From: Streptomyces sp. ISL-43 | Lineage (GTDB): Bacteria; Actinomycetota; Actinomycetes; Streptomycetales; Streptomycetaceae | Length of the DNA stretch: 64,000 nt | Reading direction: 5' to 3' | NCBI RefSeq assembly: GCF_018614195.1 | Contig: NZ_JAGGOT010000029.1 | Coordinates: 124,001 to 188,000, forward strand | Notes under the pieces: generated by a model | Told to the model about the DNA's origin: nothing | Seen by the model: the letters and a program-made list of their open reading frames with translations, nothing else | The model's database searches: none | Program-made: the position numbers and the translations under genes | Part shown: positions 40,381 through 48,738 of the stretch, piece after piece | Layout of the letters: each line of letters opens with the position of its first letter | Numbering within the stretch: position 1 is the stretch's first letter

Positions 40381-41466
40381 GTGACGCATCGCGTACGAGG
40401 GGTCATCGCCCGGAGCAAGGGCGCGCCGGTGGAGACCACGACGATCCTCGTGCCCGATCCGGGGCCCGGCGAGGCGCTCGTACGGGTCCAGGCCTGCGGG
40501 GTCTGCCACACCGACCTGCACTACCGCGAGGGCGGGATCAACGACGAGTTCCCCTTCCTGCTCGGCCACGAGGCCGCCGGGGTCGTCGAATCGGTCGGCC
40601 CGGACGTCACCTCCGTCGCCCCCGGCGACTTCGTCGTCCTCAACTGGCGTGCGGTGTGCGGAAGCTGCCGGGCCTGCAAGCGCGGCCGCCCCTGGTACTG
40701 CTTCGCCACGCACAACGCCACCCAGCCCATGACCCTGGAGGACGGCACCCCGCTCTCCCCGGCCCTCGGCATCGGGGCCTTCGCCGAGAAGACCCTCGTC
40801 GCCGCCGGCCAGTGCACCAAGGTGGATCCGGCCGCCTCGCCGGCCGCCGCCGGACTGCTCGGCTGCGGGGTCATGGCCGGTCTCGGCGCCGCCCTGAACA
40901 CCGGCAACGTAGGGCGCGGCGACTCCGTCGCCGTCATCGGCTGCGGGGGAGTGGGCAACGCCGCCGTCGCCGGGGCCCGGCTGGCCGGAGCCTCACGGAT
41001 CATCGCCGTGGACCTGGACGACCGGAAGCTGGAATGGGCGCGGGGGCTCGGCGCCACGCACACCGTCAACGGCGGTACCGAGGACGTGGTCAAGGCCATC
41101 CAGGAGCTGACCGGCGGGAACGGCGCGGACGTGGTCATCGAGGCCGTCGGCCGCCCCGAGACGTACCGGCAGGCGTTCTACGCGCGCGACCTGGCCGGCA
41201 CGGTGGTCCTCGTCGGCGTCCCGACGCCGGAGATGCGGCTCGAACTGCCGCTGCTGGACGTCTTCGGGCGCGGCGGCGCCCTGAAGTCCTCCTGGTACGG
41301 GGACTGCCTGCCCGAGCGGGACTTCCCGCTGCTCGTCGACCTCTACCTGCAGGGGCGGCTCGACCTCGACGCGTTCGTCTCCGAGCGGATCGCCCTGGAC
41401 GGGGTCGAGGCGGCCTTCGAGCGGATGGAGCGGGGCGAGGTGCTCCGCTCGGTGGTCGAGTTCTGA
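40381..41466 (+). CDS. S-(hydroxymethyl)mycothiol dehydrogenase (formaldehyde detoxification)
   Basis: 361 aa, GTG start. Zinc-dependent class III alcohol dehydrogenase: catalytic zinc ligands in ACGVCHTDLHY and LLGHEAAGVVE, structural zinc cysteines CGSCRACKRGRPWYC, NAD-binding VIGCGGVGNAAVAGARLAGA. The sequences ATHNATQPMTLEDGTPL and GIGAFAEKTLVA are specific to the mycothiol-dependent actinobacterial enzyme, which oxidises S-hydroxymethyl-mycothiol formed from formaldehyde. Usually followed directly by a metallo-beta-lactamase-fold hydrolase; here that partner is absent, although one MBL gene lies 1.5 kb further on the other strand. Confidence 0.92.
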   Translation: MTHRVRGVIARSKGAPVETTTILVPDPGPGEALVRVQACGVCHTDLHYREGGINDEFPFLLGHEAAGVVESVGPDVTSVAPGDFVVLNWRAVCGSCRACKRGRPWYCFATHNATQPMTLEDGTPLSPALGIGAFAEKTLVAAGQCTKVDPAASPAAAGLLGCGVMAGLGAALNTGNVGRGDSVAVIGCGGVGNAAVAGARLAGASRIIAVDLDDRKLEWARGLGATHTVNGGTEDVVKAIQELTGGNGADVVIEAVGRPETYRQAFYARDLAGTVVLVGVPTPEMRLELPLLDVFGRGGALKSSWYGDCLPERDFPLLVDLYLQGRLDLDAFVSERIALDGVEAAFERMERGEVLRSVVEF

Positions 41467-41532
41467 TCCGGTTCCGATCCGGCCCGGCCCCCGGCCTCCC
41501 GTCGGCCCGCACGGTGGAACGGGACCGGCGGG

Positions 41533-41575
41533 AAGGGGCACTGCGGTAAGGGGCACTGCGGTAAGGGCCAGTGGC
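41533..41575. repeat. 15-bp tandem repeat upstream of the S33 peptidase gene
   Basis: AAGGGGCACTGCGGT occurs at 41533-41547 and 41548-41562, followed by a degenerate third copy (AAGGGCCAGTGGC) to 41575. It lies 90 bases before the GTG start of the next gene; it may be an operator or a neutral duplication. Confidence 0.75.
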
Positions 41576-41664
41576 ACTTGTCGGCCCGTACTAGACTCGG
41601 CGGCACCGTCAATCCGTACCCCGGCCGCGACCCGGCCGGGGCATAGGTACCCGAGGGGCCGTCC

Positions 41665-42975
41665 GTGACCGCCAGTGCCAGCTACCGCCAGCCCGGTGTC
41701 GTCCTCACCGACCACCACTTCACCGTCCCGCTGGACCACACCCGCCCCGACGGCGAGCGGATCGAGCTGTACGCGCGCGAGCTGGTCGCCACCGGCAAGG
41801 ACCCGGAGTCCCTGCCCTGGATGCTCTACCTGGAGGGCGGTCCGGGCTTCGGCGCGCGCCGGTTCACCGGCCGACAGGCCTGGCTGGAACGGGCCCTGTC
41901 CGAGTACCGGGTGCTCCTCCTCGACCAGCGCGGAACCGGCCGCTCCACCCCGGTCAACCGGCAGACCCTGCCCCTGCGCGGAACCCCGGAGCGGCAGGCC
42001 GACTACCTCGCACACTTCCGCGCCGACTCCATCGTGCGCGACGCCGAGACAATCCGGCCCCTCCTCACCGGCGGCGCGCCCTGGACGGTCCTCGGCCAGA
42101 GCTTCGGCGGCTTCTGCGTCACCCACTACCTGTGCGCCGCCCCCGAGGGGCTGACCGCCGCCCTGATCACCGGCGGGCTGCCCTCCCTCGACGCGACGGC
42201 GGCCGAGGTGTACGAGGCCGCGTACCCCCGCGTAGAGCGCAAGAACCGCGCGCACTACGCCCGTTACCCCATGGACGTCGAGCGCGCCCGCCGGATCGCC
42301 GCCCACCTCGCCGAGCAGCCGGCCGAACTCCCCGGCGGCTACCGCCTGACGGTCGAGGCCTTCCAGTCCCTCGGCCTCCTCCTCGGCGTCTCGGACGGCA
42401 GCCACCAGCTGCACTACCTGCTGGAGGACGCCTTCGTCCCCACGGCGGCCGGGCCCGCCCTCTCCGACGCCTTCCTGGAGGCCGCGCACGCCCAACTCTC
42501 CTTCGCGGGGCACCCCTTGTACGCGCTGCTCCACGAGGCGATCTACGCCCAGGATCCGGGCGCGCCCATCGGCTGGGCCGCCGACCTGGTGCGCGCCGGC
42601 CACCCGCGCTTCGACGCCGCCAAGTCCCTCGCGGGCGACGACGCGCTGTACTTCACCGGCGAGACCATCCACCCCTGGCACTTCACCTCCGACCCGGCGC
42701 TCGCCCCGCTGCGGGAGACCGCCGAACGGCTGGTCGCCCGCAGTGGCTGGGCGCCGCTGTACGACCCGGCGCGGCTCGCCGCCAACGAGGTGCCGGTGGC
42801 CGCGGCCGTCTACCACGACGACATGTACGTGGACACGGCGCACTCCCTGGCCACCGCCCGGGCGATCCGGGGGCTGAGGACGTGGGTGACGGACGAGTTC
42901 GAACACGACGGCGTCCGCGCCGGCGGCCCCCGCGTCCTGGACCGGCTGCTGGCGCTCGTACGGGACGAGCTCTGA
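41665..42975 (+). CDS. Prolyl aminopeptidase-like alpha/beta hydrolase (peptidase S33)
   Basis: 436 aa, GTG start. Alpha/beta fold with oxyanion region LYLEGGPGFGARR, RVLLLDQRGTGRST, nucleophile elbow VLGQSFGGFC (G-Q-S-F-G-G), and the large helical cap of proline iminopeptidases (RVERKNRAHYARYPMDVERA). The late NEVPVAAAVYHDDMYVD and WVTDEFEHDGVR supply the acid and histidine. It should remove N-terminal proline from peptides. Cytoplasmic. Converges on the MBL gene with a 10-base gap. Confidence 0.9.
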   Translation: MTASASYRQPGVVLTDHHFTVPLDHTRPDGERIELYARELVATGKDPESLPWMLYLEGGPGFGARRFTGRQAWLERALSEYRVLLLDQRGTGRSTPVNRQTLPLRGTPERQADYLAHFRADSIVRDAETIRPLLTGGAPWTVLGQSFGGFCVTHYLCAAPEGLTAALITGGLPSLDATAAEVYEAAYPRVERKNRAHYARYPMDVERARRIAAHLAEQPAELPGGYRLTVEAFQSLGLLLGVSDGSHQLHYLLEDAFVPTAAGPALSDAFLEAAHAQLSFAGHPLYALLHEAIYAQDPGAPIGWAADLVRAGHPRFDAAKSLAGDDALYFTGETIHPWHFTSDPALAPLRETAERLVARSGWAPLYDPARLAANEVPVAAAVYHDDMYVDTAHSLATARAIRGLRTWVTDEFEHDGVRAGGPRVLDRLLALVRDEL

Positions 42976-42985
42976 CCCGGTAGCC

Positions 42986-43843
42986 CTACCCGTCCGCCGG
43001 CTCCGCTGCCTCCGGCGTCTCCGGCGTCTCCGGTGTGCCCGGTACGGCCGGATCCACGAAGGCGCGGGTCAGGTGCGCCGTGGCCAGCAGGGCGCCGCGG
43101 CGCACGGACAGGGCGAGCAGCTCCTCCCGGGAGGCGCGGGCGGCGGCCCGGTCGCGTTCGTGCGAGTACGGGACGCACGGAGCGGCCAGCTGCACGGCAT
43201 GGACCAGTACGTCACCGGTGACCAGCACGTCCCGGGCGGAACCGCCCGGGACGGACTGCTCCACCAGCACCGACTGGTGGCCCGGCGTGTGCCCGGGCGT
43301 CGGGAGCAGGGTCAGGCCGGGGGCGAGCCGGTGGACCCCGGACACCTCGTGCAGCTGCCCCGTGGCCCGCAGCGGCGCGACCACCCAGTCCCAGACGGGA
43401 TCCGCCCGGTCCAGGGCCGAGACCTCCGCGCTCTGTACGAGGTACCGCGCGGCCGGGAAGAACGGCCGGCCGGCCGCGTCCAGGGTCCAGCCCGTGTGGT
43501 CCTCGTGCAGGTGGGTCAGGACCACCGCCTCCACGTCGGCCGGGCCGATCCCGGCCTCCGCGAGCGCGGCGGGCAGCCGGCCCGGGACCGGGGCCCAACC
43601 GGCCGCCGGCCCGTGCGCCGGGCCGACCCCCGCGTCGACGAGCACCCAGCGGCCGTGCGGCCGGGACACGGCGAAGCACCGGAAGTCCAGTCGCCAGGCG
43701 CCGTCCGGACCCGCCGCGCCGGGGTCCAGGAGCGCTGCCCGCGCCCAGTCGGCGCCGCCCGCCCCGGGGAACGCCGTGCGGGCCGGCTCGAAGAACGTTC
43801 CGGAGGCGTCGAGCAGGGCCACTACCTGCCCGTGTCTGTCCAT
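42986..43843 (-). CDS. MBL-fold metallo-hydrolase
   Basis: 285 aa. Metal ligands of the metallo-beta-lactamase fold: THLHEDHTGW (HxHxDH), PTPGHTPGHQSV (H), LVTGDVLVH (D), ATAHLTRAF (H). Quorum-quenching lactonases and many uncharacterised hydrolases share this arrangement. The C-terminus has a repeated PETPETPEAAEP tail. ATG 43843, divergent from the PIG-L deacetylase gene only 18 bases away, so the two share a promoter region. Confidence 0.9.
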   Translation of the reverse strand: MDRHGQVVALLDASGTFFEPARTAFPGAGGADWARAALLDPGAAGPDGAWRLDFRCFAVSRPHGRWVLVDAGVGPAHGPAAGWAPVPGRLPAALAEAGIGPADVEAVVLTHLHEDHTGWTLDAAGRPFFPAARYLVQSAEVSALDRADPVWDWVVAPLRATGQLHEVSGVHRLAPGLTLLPTPGHTPGHQSVLVEQSVPGGSARDVLVTGDVLVHAVQLAAPCVPYSHERDRAAARASREELLALSVRRGALLATAHLTRAFVDPAVPGTPETPETPEAAEPADG

Positions 43844-43861
43844 TCGCCTATTGTGCGAGGT

Positions 43862-44626
43862 ATGACTGAACAACTGCACGGGCCCGCGCCCTTGGAGCCC
43901 ATGCCCACCGACTGGACGCGGGCGCTCGCGGTGGTGGCGCACCCCGACGACCTCGAATACGGCTGCGCGGCGGCCATCGCGGACTGGACGGACGGCGGCC
44001 GGGAGGTCGTCTACCTGCTCGCCACGCGCGGCGAGGCGGGCATCGACACCATCGCCCCCGCGGAGTGCGCCCCGCTGCGCGAGGCCGAACAGCGCGCGAG
44101 CGCGGCCGTCGTCGGGGTGCCCACGGTGGAGTTCCTCGACTACCACGACGGGGTGATCGAGTACGGCCTCGACCTGCGCCGGGACATCGCCGCCGCCATC
44201 CGCCGGCACCGCCCCGAGCTGGTCATCACCATGAACCACCGCGACACGTGGGGCGGAGCCGAGGGCGGCGGCTGGTGGAACACCCCCGACCACAAGGCGG
44301 TCGGCCGGGCCACCCTCGACGCGGCGGGTGACGCCGGCAACCGCTGGATCTTCCCCGAACTCCTCACCGATCAGGGCCTGGAGCCGTGGAACGGCGTCCG
44401 CTGGGTCGCGGTGTCCGGCACCGCCACTCCGACGCACGCGGCGGACGCCGGGCCGGGCATGGAGCGTTCGGTGAAGTCCCTGATGGAGCACAAGGCGTAC
44501 ATCGAGGTGCTGACGGACGAGGACCCCGAGACGTACGTGCGCGCCTTCCTGACGGGCAACGCCCAGCAGGCGGCGGCCCGGTTCGGCGGCCGCCCGGCGG
44601 TGGCGTTCGAGGTCTTCCCGCGCTGA
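43862..44626 (+). CDS. PIG-L (LmbE) family deacetylase
   Basis: 254 aa. Zinc-binding motif VVAHPDDLEYGC near the N-terminus, LATRGEAGIDT, ELVITMNHRDTWGG and NTPDHKAVGRATLDA with the third ligand histidine. This is the N-acetylglucosamine-type deacetylase superfamily that includes MshB and Mca of mycothiol metabolism, but the sequence is a shorter generic member and lies 2.4 kb from the mycothiol-dependent dehydrogenase, so a mycothiol role is only a guess. 23 bases separate it from the enoyl-CoA hydratase gene downstream. Confidence 0.88.
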   Translation: MTEQLHGPAPLEPMPTDWTRALAVVAHPDDLEYGCAAAIADWTDGGREVVYLLATRGEAGIDTIAPAECAPLREAEQRASAAVVGVPTVEFLDYHDGVIEYGLDLRRDIAAAIRRHRPELVITMNHRDTWGGAEGGGWWNTPDHKAVGRATLDAAGDAGNRWIFPELLTDQGLEPWNGVRWVAVSGTATPTHAADAGPGMERSVKSLMEHKAYIEVLTDEDPETYVRAFLTGNAQQAAARFGGRPAVAFEVFPR

Positions 44627-44649
44627 CCGGCGCGTCCTAGGGTGTCCGG

Positions 44650-45483
44650 GTGATCGACACCATCAGCACGGAGATCGCGGAGGGTGAGGAACGGATCCGT
44701 CTCGAAGTCGCGGACGGGATCGCGGAACTCACCCTCTGCCGGCCGGACAAACTCAACGGCTGGAGCTGGGAGTCCACGCGCCAGCTGGGCCTGCTGGCGG
44801 ACCGGATCCGCTTCGACCCGGCGGTGCGCGCGGTCCTGCTGCGGGCCGAGGGCCGGGCCTTCTGCGCGGGGATCGACGTGACGGCCCCCGGCGGGGCGAT
44901 CACGGGGGAGTCGGCGGCCGGCCGGAACCGCAACTACTACGAGGGCATCCGCTGGGTCCACGAACGCTTCGCCGTCCTCGCCCGCCTGCCGCAGCCGGTG
45001 GTGGCGGCCGTGCAGGGCTACTGCCTGGGATTCGGCTTCGAGCTGGCGCTGATGGCCGACATCCGGGTGGCGGCGCAGGACGCCGTCTTCGCTCTGCCCG
45101 AGGCCCGGTTGGGCGTCGCCGTGGACGCGGGCGGCGATCTGCGCATCGCCCGTGAGGCGGGCGCCGGCTGGGCGAAGTTCCTCGCCCTGACGGGCCGGCG
45201 CATCGACGCGGAAACGGCCCACCGCCTCAACCTCGTCCAACAGGTCGTCCCGCTCGGTGACTTGGCGGACACCGCCCGCGCTCTCGCGGCGGAGATCGCG
45301 GCCAACGCCCCCCTCGCGGTCCAGGGCATCAAGCGGGCGATCGACTCCTACGCGGACGCCGCGCTCCCGGCGGCGCTCGACCGCGTCGCGATGACGGCGG
45401 CCCTCACCCTCACCTCGGAGGACTCCCGCGAGGGCTACACCGCCAAGGCGGCGCGCCGGCCCCCGCACTTCACGGGAGGCTGA
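44650..45483 (+). CDS. Enoyl-CoA hydratase/isomerase family protein
   Basis: 277 aa, GTG start. Crotonase fold: LCRPDKLNGWSWESTRQLGL, AVLLRAEGRAFCAGIDV (oxyanion loop), VVAAVQGYCLGFGFELALMADIRVAA, and the C-terminal helix IKRAIDSYADAAL. Both oxyanion motifs are intact. The glutamates of true hydratases (usually in the GGG-D region) are not obvious, so isomerase or hydrolase activity is also possible. Probably part of the acyl-CoA metabolism group that continues to 52069. Confidence 0.88.
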   Translation: MIDTISTEIAEGEERIRLEVADGIAELTLCRPDKLNGWSWESTRQLGLLADRIRFDPAVRAVLLRAEGRAFCAGIDVTAPGGAITGESAAGRNRNYYEGIRWVHERFAVLARLPQPVVAAVQGYCLGFGFELALMADIRVAAQDAVFALPEARLGVAVDAGGDLRIAREAGAGWAKFLALTGRRIDAETAHRLNLVQQVVPLGDLADTARALAAEIAANAPLAVQGIKRAIDSYADAALPAALDRVAMTAALTLTSEDSREGYTAKAARRPPHFTGG

Positions 45484-45520
45484 GGCTTCGAGGCCGGGCC
45501 CGCTCCTCGGGTTGCTCCGC

Positions 45521-46132
45521 CTACTCCTCCAGGCGCAGGAGGGCGAGGGCGCGGGCCGAGACGGCGGGGAGGGGCTCGCGGCCGCCCTCCGCGGCCCAGT
45601 GTTCGAGGGCGACCGTGACCGCGTCGATGAGGACGGCGGCCAGGACGCGGGTCTCCAGGGCGGATTCGGGGCGGCCCGTGCGGACCGAGAGGACCGGGAC
45701 CAGCCGGTCCTGCATCGCGCGGGCGGCCGCGAGCCAGCGCAGGCGGATCTCCGGGACGGCGCTCATCACCCGGATGAGGCGGACCGTCTGGCCCGGCTCC
45801 TCGTAGCGCGCGCCCGCCGTCGCGGTGGTGAAGGCGGCCTGGACCGCTTCGGTGACCGGTTCCGAGGCGGGGCGCAGGGCGAGCTCCTCGACCAGGGTGG
45901 CCACCCCGGCGGTCAGCACCGGGGTCAGCGCGTCCTCCTTGGCCGGGCAGTACCGGTAGAAGGTGCGCAGCGAGATGCCGGCCGCCCGCGCGATGTCATC
46001 GACCGTCGTGGCCTCGTAACCCCGCTCGGAGAACAGTGCGGAGGCGGCCTCCGCGATCTCGTACCGCGTGGCCTCCCTGCGCCGTTCCGTCAGCGACGGA
46101 CGTCCCGTACTGGCCGTACTCGCCGTGCTCAC
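45521..46132 (-). CDS. TetR family regulator
   Basis: 203 aa, GTG start at 46132 with GGAGG 7 bases upstream. Helix-turn-helix: TRYEIAEAASALFSERGYEA, TVDDIARAAGISLRTFYRYC, KEDALTPVL. C-terminal ligand-binding domain of unknown specificity. A 12-bp imperfect inverted repeat lies 46 bases upstream of the start (46178-46221). Flanked by crotonase and 2,4-dienoyl-CoA reductase-like genes, so an acyl-CoA effector is a reasonable guess. Confidence 0.9.
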   Translation of the reverse strand: MSTASTASTGRPSLTERRREATRYEIAEAASALFSERGYEATTVDDIARAAGISLRTFYRYCPAKEDALTPVLTAGVATLVEELALRPASEPVTEAVQAAFTTATAGARYEEPGQTVRLIRVMSAVPEIRLRWLAAARAMQDRLVPVLSVRTGRPESALETRVLAAVLIDAVTVALEHWAAEGGREPLPAVSARALALLRLEE

Positions 46133-46177
46133 CGCAGCACCTCCGGGGTCGTTGAGGACGGATCGAGCAACCAATGT

Positions 46178-46221
46178 GCCACACCGCCGCATCTTGGCAT
46201 GACGTGCCACGGCGGCGTGGC
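46178..46221. promoter_or_regulatory. 12-bp inverted repeat upstream of the TetR gene
   Basis: GCCACACCGCCG (46178-46189) and CGGCGGCGTGGC (46210-46221) pair at 11 of 12 positions across 20 bases. A second shorter motif, TGCCA repeated and TTGGCA, lies within. Position just upstream of the TetR start supports an autoregulatory operator. Confidence 0.45.
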
Positions 46222-46323
46222 TCGCCAGACATGACATATGCCCGCCTCGCTACCGGAGCCGCCTCCGGCACGCGCTGCGCGCTGCTCACCGACCGGCCGC
46301 GGCCTCCCGTGAATCCGGCCGTT

Positions 46324-47223
46324 TCACGGGGTGAAGGGGCCGCGGCCCAACTGCTCCCGCACCGGTACCACTTCGGGGTTGACCAGCGCTCTGCGCTGCC
46401 AGTTCGCGCCGTCCACCACCAGGGTGTGGCCGGTGATGAAGCGGGCGTAGGGCGAGGCCAGGAAGGTGGCGGCCCAGCCCAGTTCGCGCGGTGCGCCCAC
46501 CCGTAGTGCGGGCTGTCTGGCGTCCTTGGCGTCCGGGGCGGCCCGCTCCAGGCCGCCCCGGATGTCCGTGGTCATGTCCGCGTGCGGGAACAAGCCGGGG
46601 ACCAGGCCGTTGATCTGGATGCCGTACGGGCCCCACTCGACGGCGAGCGTCTCCACGAGGTTCTTGACCCCGGCCTTGGCGGCGGCGCTGTGGGCGAATC
46701 CCGGCCCGCCCGTCCAGGCGTACGAGGCGCCGATGTTCACGATGGACCCGGCGCTGCCCGCGGCGAGGTGGCGGCGGCCGAACTCGCGGGTCACGAACCA
46801 GGTGCCGGTCAGGGTGATGTCGACCACCGCCCGCCACGCGTTGGGGGACAAGTCCTCGGCCGGGCAGGGAAAGTTGGCGGCGGCGTTGTTGACCAGCACG
46901 TCCGGCGGCCGGCCGAAGGCGGCCTCGGCCGCGTCGAAGACCTCCGAGACCCGCTCCGGGTCCCGGATGTCGCAGACGGCGGCCGTCACCCGTCCCGCGC
47001 CGGGTACGGCCCCCAACTCCTCCTGGGCCGCCTTCAACTGCTCGATCCGGCGGCCCGCGATCACCAAGTCGGCGCCGAGCCGCGCGAATTCGGTGGCGAT
47101 GGCCTTGCCCAGCCCGGTCCCGCCGCCGGTCACGAGCGCGACCTGGCCGGTGAACGTACCGGGCGGCAGGGCGGCGGAGCCGAGCGGCGGCGGCGCGGGC
47201 AGCCCGCGCAAGGGGTTCTCCAT
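46324..47223 (-). CDS. 2,4-dienoyl-CoA reductase-like SDR
   Basis: 299 aa. Rossmann start VALVTGGGTGLGKAIATEFA, CDIRDPERV, VLVNNAAANFPCPAEDL, IVNIGASYAWTGGPGFAHSAAAKAGVKNL (in parts), AVEWGPYGIQINGLVPG. The usual YxxxK is SAAAK here: the tyrosine is absent, as in eukaryotic peroxisomal/mitochondrial 2,4-dienoyl-CoA reductases, which the NNAAANF and AVEWGP motifs also resemble. It should reduce dienoyl-CoA intermediates with NADPH. ATG 47223 or 47232. The ribosome site is weak. Confidence 0.85.
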   Translation of the reverse strand: MENPLRGLPAPPPLGSAALPPGTFTGQVALVTGGGTGLGKAIATEFARLGADLVIAGRRIEQLKAAQEELGAVPGAGRVTAAVCDIRDPERVSEVFDAAEAAFGRPPDVLVNNAAANFPCPAEDLSPNAWRAVVDITLTGTWFVTREFGRRHLAAGSAGSIVNIGASYAWTGGPGFAHSAAAKAGVKNLVETLAVEWGPYGIQINGLVPGLFPHADMTTDIRGGLERAAPDAKDARQPALRVGAPRELGWAATFLASPYARFITGHTLVVDGANWQRRALVNPEVVPVREQLGRGPFTP

Positions 47224-47336
47224 GCGGCCCATCGATAGCGTGCGGGCGCTCAGATCACCATGCCCGTGCCGCGGGAAACCGGCCGGGGGCGGTCGGCGGC
47301 CGCGCCCCGGCCGGTCGTCCGCGGACCTGCGGCCCG

Positions 47337-48518
47337 CTACTTCGGCGGTGCGTACGCCTGCTTGCTCGCGCACGTCCAGATCACGGCGGCGTTCGCCCCG
47401 GTGGCCAGATCGCGGAAGGCGCCGCCCACCCGGTCGTCGTCCGAGACGGCCAGGGCCTCGGTGTTGACGTCGGTGCTCGCGCCCGCCGGGTTCGGGAGGG
47501 CCAGCGGGGCCCCGGTGCCCGGCCAGTAGGCGGCCCGGACGTAGCGCGCGTACCCCTCGACGAAGGTGACGGCCGAGCCGACCGTCACGTTCGTGGTCGG
47601 GCTGACGGCGTCGAAGGTGAGGTGTTCGTAGCCGGAGACCAGGCCGGGGCGGGCGGGCGGGGCGTCGTACGGCTTCTTCCAGACGGCCGGGGTACGGCGC
47701 CGCAGCTCGCGGTAGTTCTCCTCCTCGAATCCGATGACGCGGCCCCGGTCGTCGATGCCGCTCGCCTGCGTGCCGGTCGTCCAGTACGTCTCGGTCCAGA
47801 CGGGGAGGCTGTACGGCGGGTAGCCGCCGCCGGCCGGCCAGACGACCGGGAACGTCGTACTGACGAGCTGGTCGTTCTCCCAGTCCGTGTACTCCGTATG
47901 GGCGGTGCCGAGCACGTCTCCGCGCTTGTTGATCCCGTCGACCGAGACGATCTTCGTGCTGGGGTGCGCGTCGGCAGGCACCGGCAGCTCGCGGACCGCG
48001 ACACCGTTCACCCACTCCTTCGGCCCGCCGGCGTCCATGCCGACCACGTGGCCCGCGTCGTTGACGTCGGCCCCGAAGGTGGTGGCGGTGGCGGCGGCGG
48101 TGAGCAGCCGGACCGCCGCGTCGCCCCGGCGGTAGGTGAAGGCGGCCCGGGCGTGGTCCGCGGAGCGCTCCACGGTGCCCACCATCAGCCCCTTGGTGTT
48201 GACGGCCGTGACCGTGCCGGACTGGAAGCCGTCCGGCAGCGGGACGGCGTGGACCGTGCGGTCGGCCGTCCAGTAGGCGGGCAGGCCGAGGCTGGTGCCG
48301 ACCGCGAGGCCGCCCGCCCCGAGGCCGTTCACGGCCCCCGTGCCCGCGGGTCCCCCGGGCAGGGCCGGCAGGCTGACGACGCCCGGCACGCAGGTGGACG
48401 CGGCCGGCGCCGCCGCGGCCGGCGCCGCCGCGGCCGGCGCCGCCGCGGCCGGACCGGCGGCCGTGACGAGGCCCGCCAGGACGATGGCGGCTCCGGCCGC
48501 TGACATGCTTCTTCTCAT
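47337..48518 (-). CDS. Secreted protein with HAF-like repeats
   Basis: 393 aa. Signal peptide (SAAGAAIVLAGLVTAAGPAAA), then an AAPAAAAPAAAAPAAS stretch coded by a 15-bp tandem repeat. The mature protein has at least six copies of a short repeat of the form AVN.(G)GL.VG: AVNGLGAGGLAVGTS, AVNTKGLMVGTV, DVNDAGHVVGMD, GINKRGDVLGTA, GIDDRGRVIGFE, LAVSDDDRVGGA. This pattern matches the HAF repeats of extracellular beta-propeller-like proteins. Two cysteines (CVPG near the start, WTCAS at the end) may close the ring. Function unknown; it splits the acyl-CoA gene group. Confidence 0.8.
   Translation of the reverse strand: MRRSMSAAGAAIVLAGLVTAAGPAAAAPAAAAPAAAAPAASTCVPGVVSLPALPGGPAGTGAVNGLGAGGLAVGTSLGLPAYWTADRTVHAVPLPDGFQSGTVTAVNTKGLMVGTVERSADHARAAFTYRRGDAAVRLLTAAATATTFGADVNDAGHVVGMDAGGPKEWVNGVAVRELPVPADAHPSTKIVSVDGINKRGDVLGTAHTEYTDWENDQLVSTTFPVVWPAGGGYPPYSLPVWTETYWTTGTQASGIDDRGRVIGFEEENYRELRRRTPAVWKKPYDAPPARPGLVSGYEHLTFDAVSPTTNVTVGSAVTFVEGYARYVRAAYWPGTGAPLALPNPAGASTDVNTEALAVSDDDRVGGAFRDLATGANAAVIWTCASKQAYAPPK
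48401..48445. repeat. Three perfect copies of a 15-bp tandem repeat
   Basis: CGGCCGGCGCCGCCG is repeated three times (48401-48415, 48416-48430, 48431-48445). On the reverse strand it encodes the AAPAA repeat after the signal peptide of the HAF-like protein. A whole-codon unit, so copy number can vary in frame. Confidence 0.9.
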
Positions 48519-48738
48519 GTGGTGCTTCCCCCCAGGACGTGCGGTGGCCCGTGAAGCCATATGCGGCACTGACGTGCTCGTGTCGCATGCTGCCCGAAAG
48601 GGGGACGGAGGTGGCCGGATTGCCGCAGGTGGTTCCGGACGGACCGGTTCCCGTGGTCTCCAACTGGTTCCCAGGGACGCAAGCGACCGCTTAGTATGCC
48701 GCGAGGCGTGGTTCCCCGTCGGCGGCTGGAGGCCCCGG

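Noticed and set aside
43862..44626. Assignment as mycothiol-conjugate amidase or MshB
   Set aside because: Only the general PIG-L fold motifs are seen; no mycothiol biosynthesis genes adjoin it.
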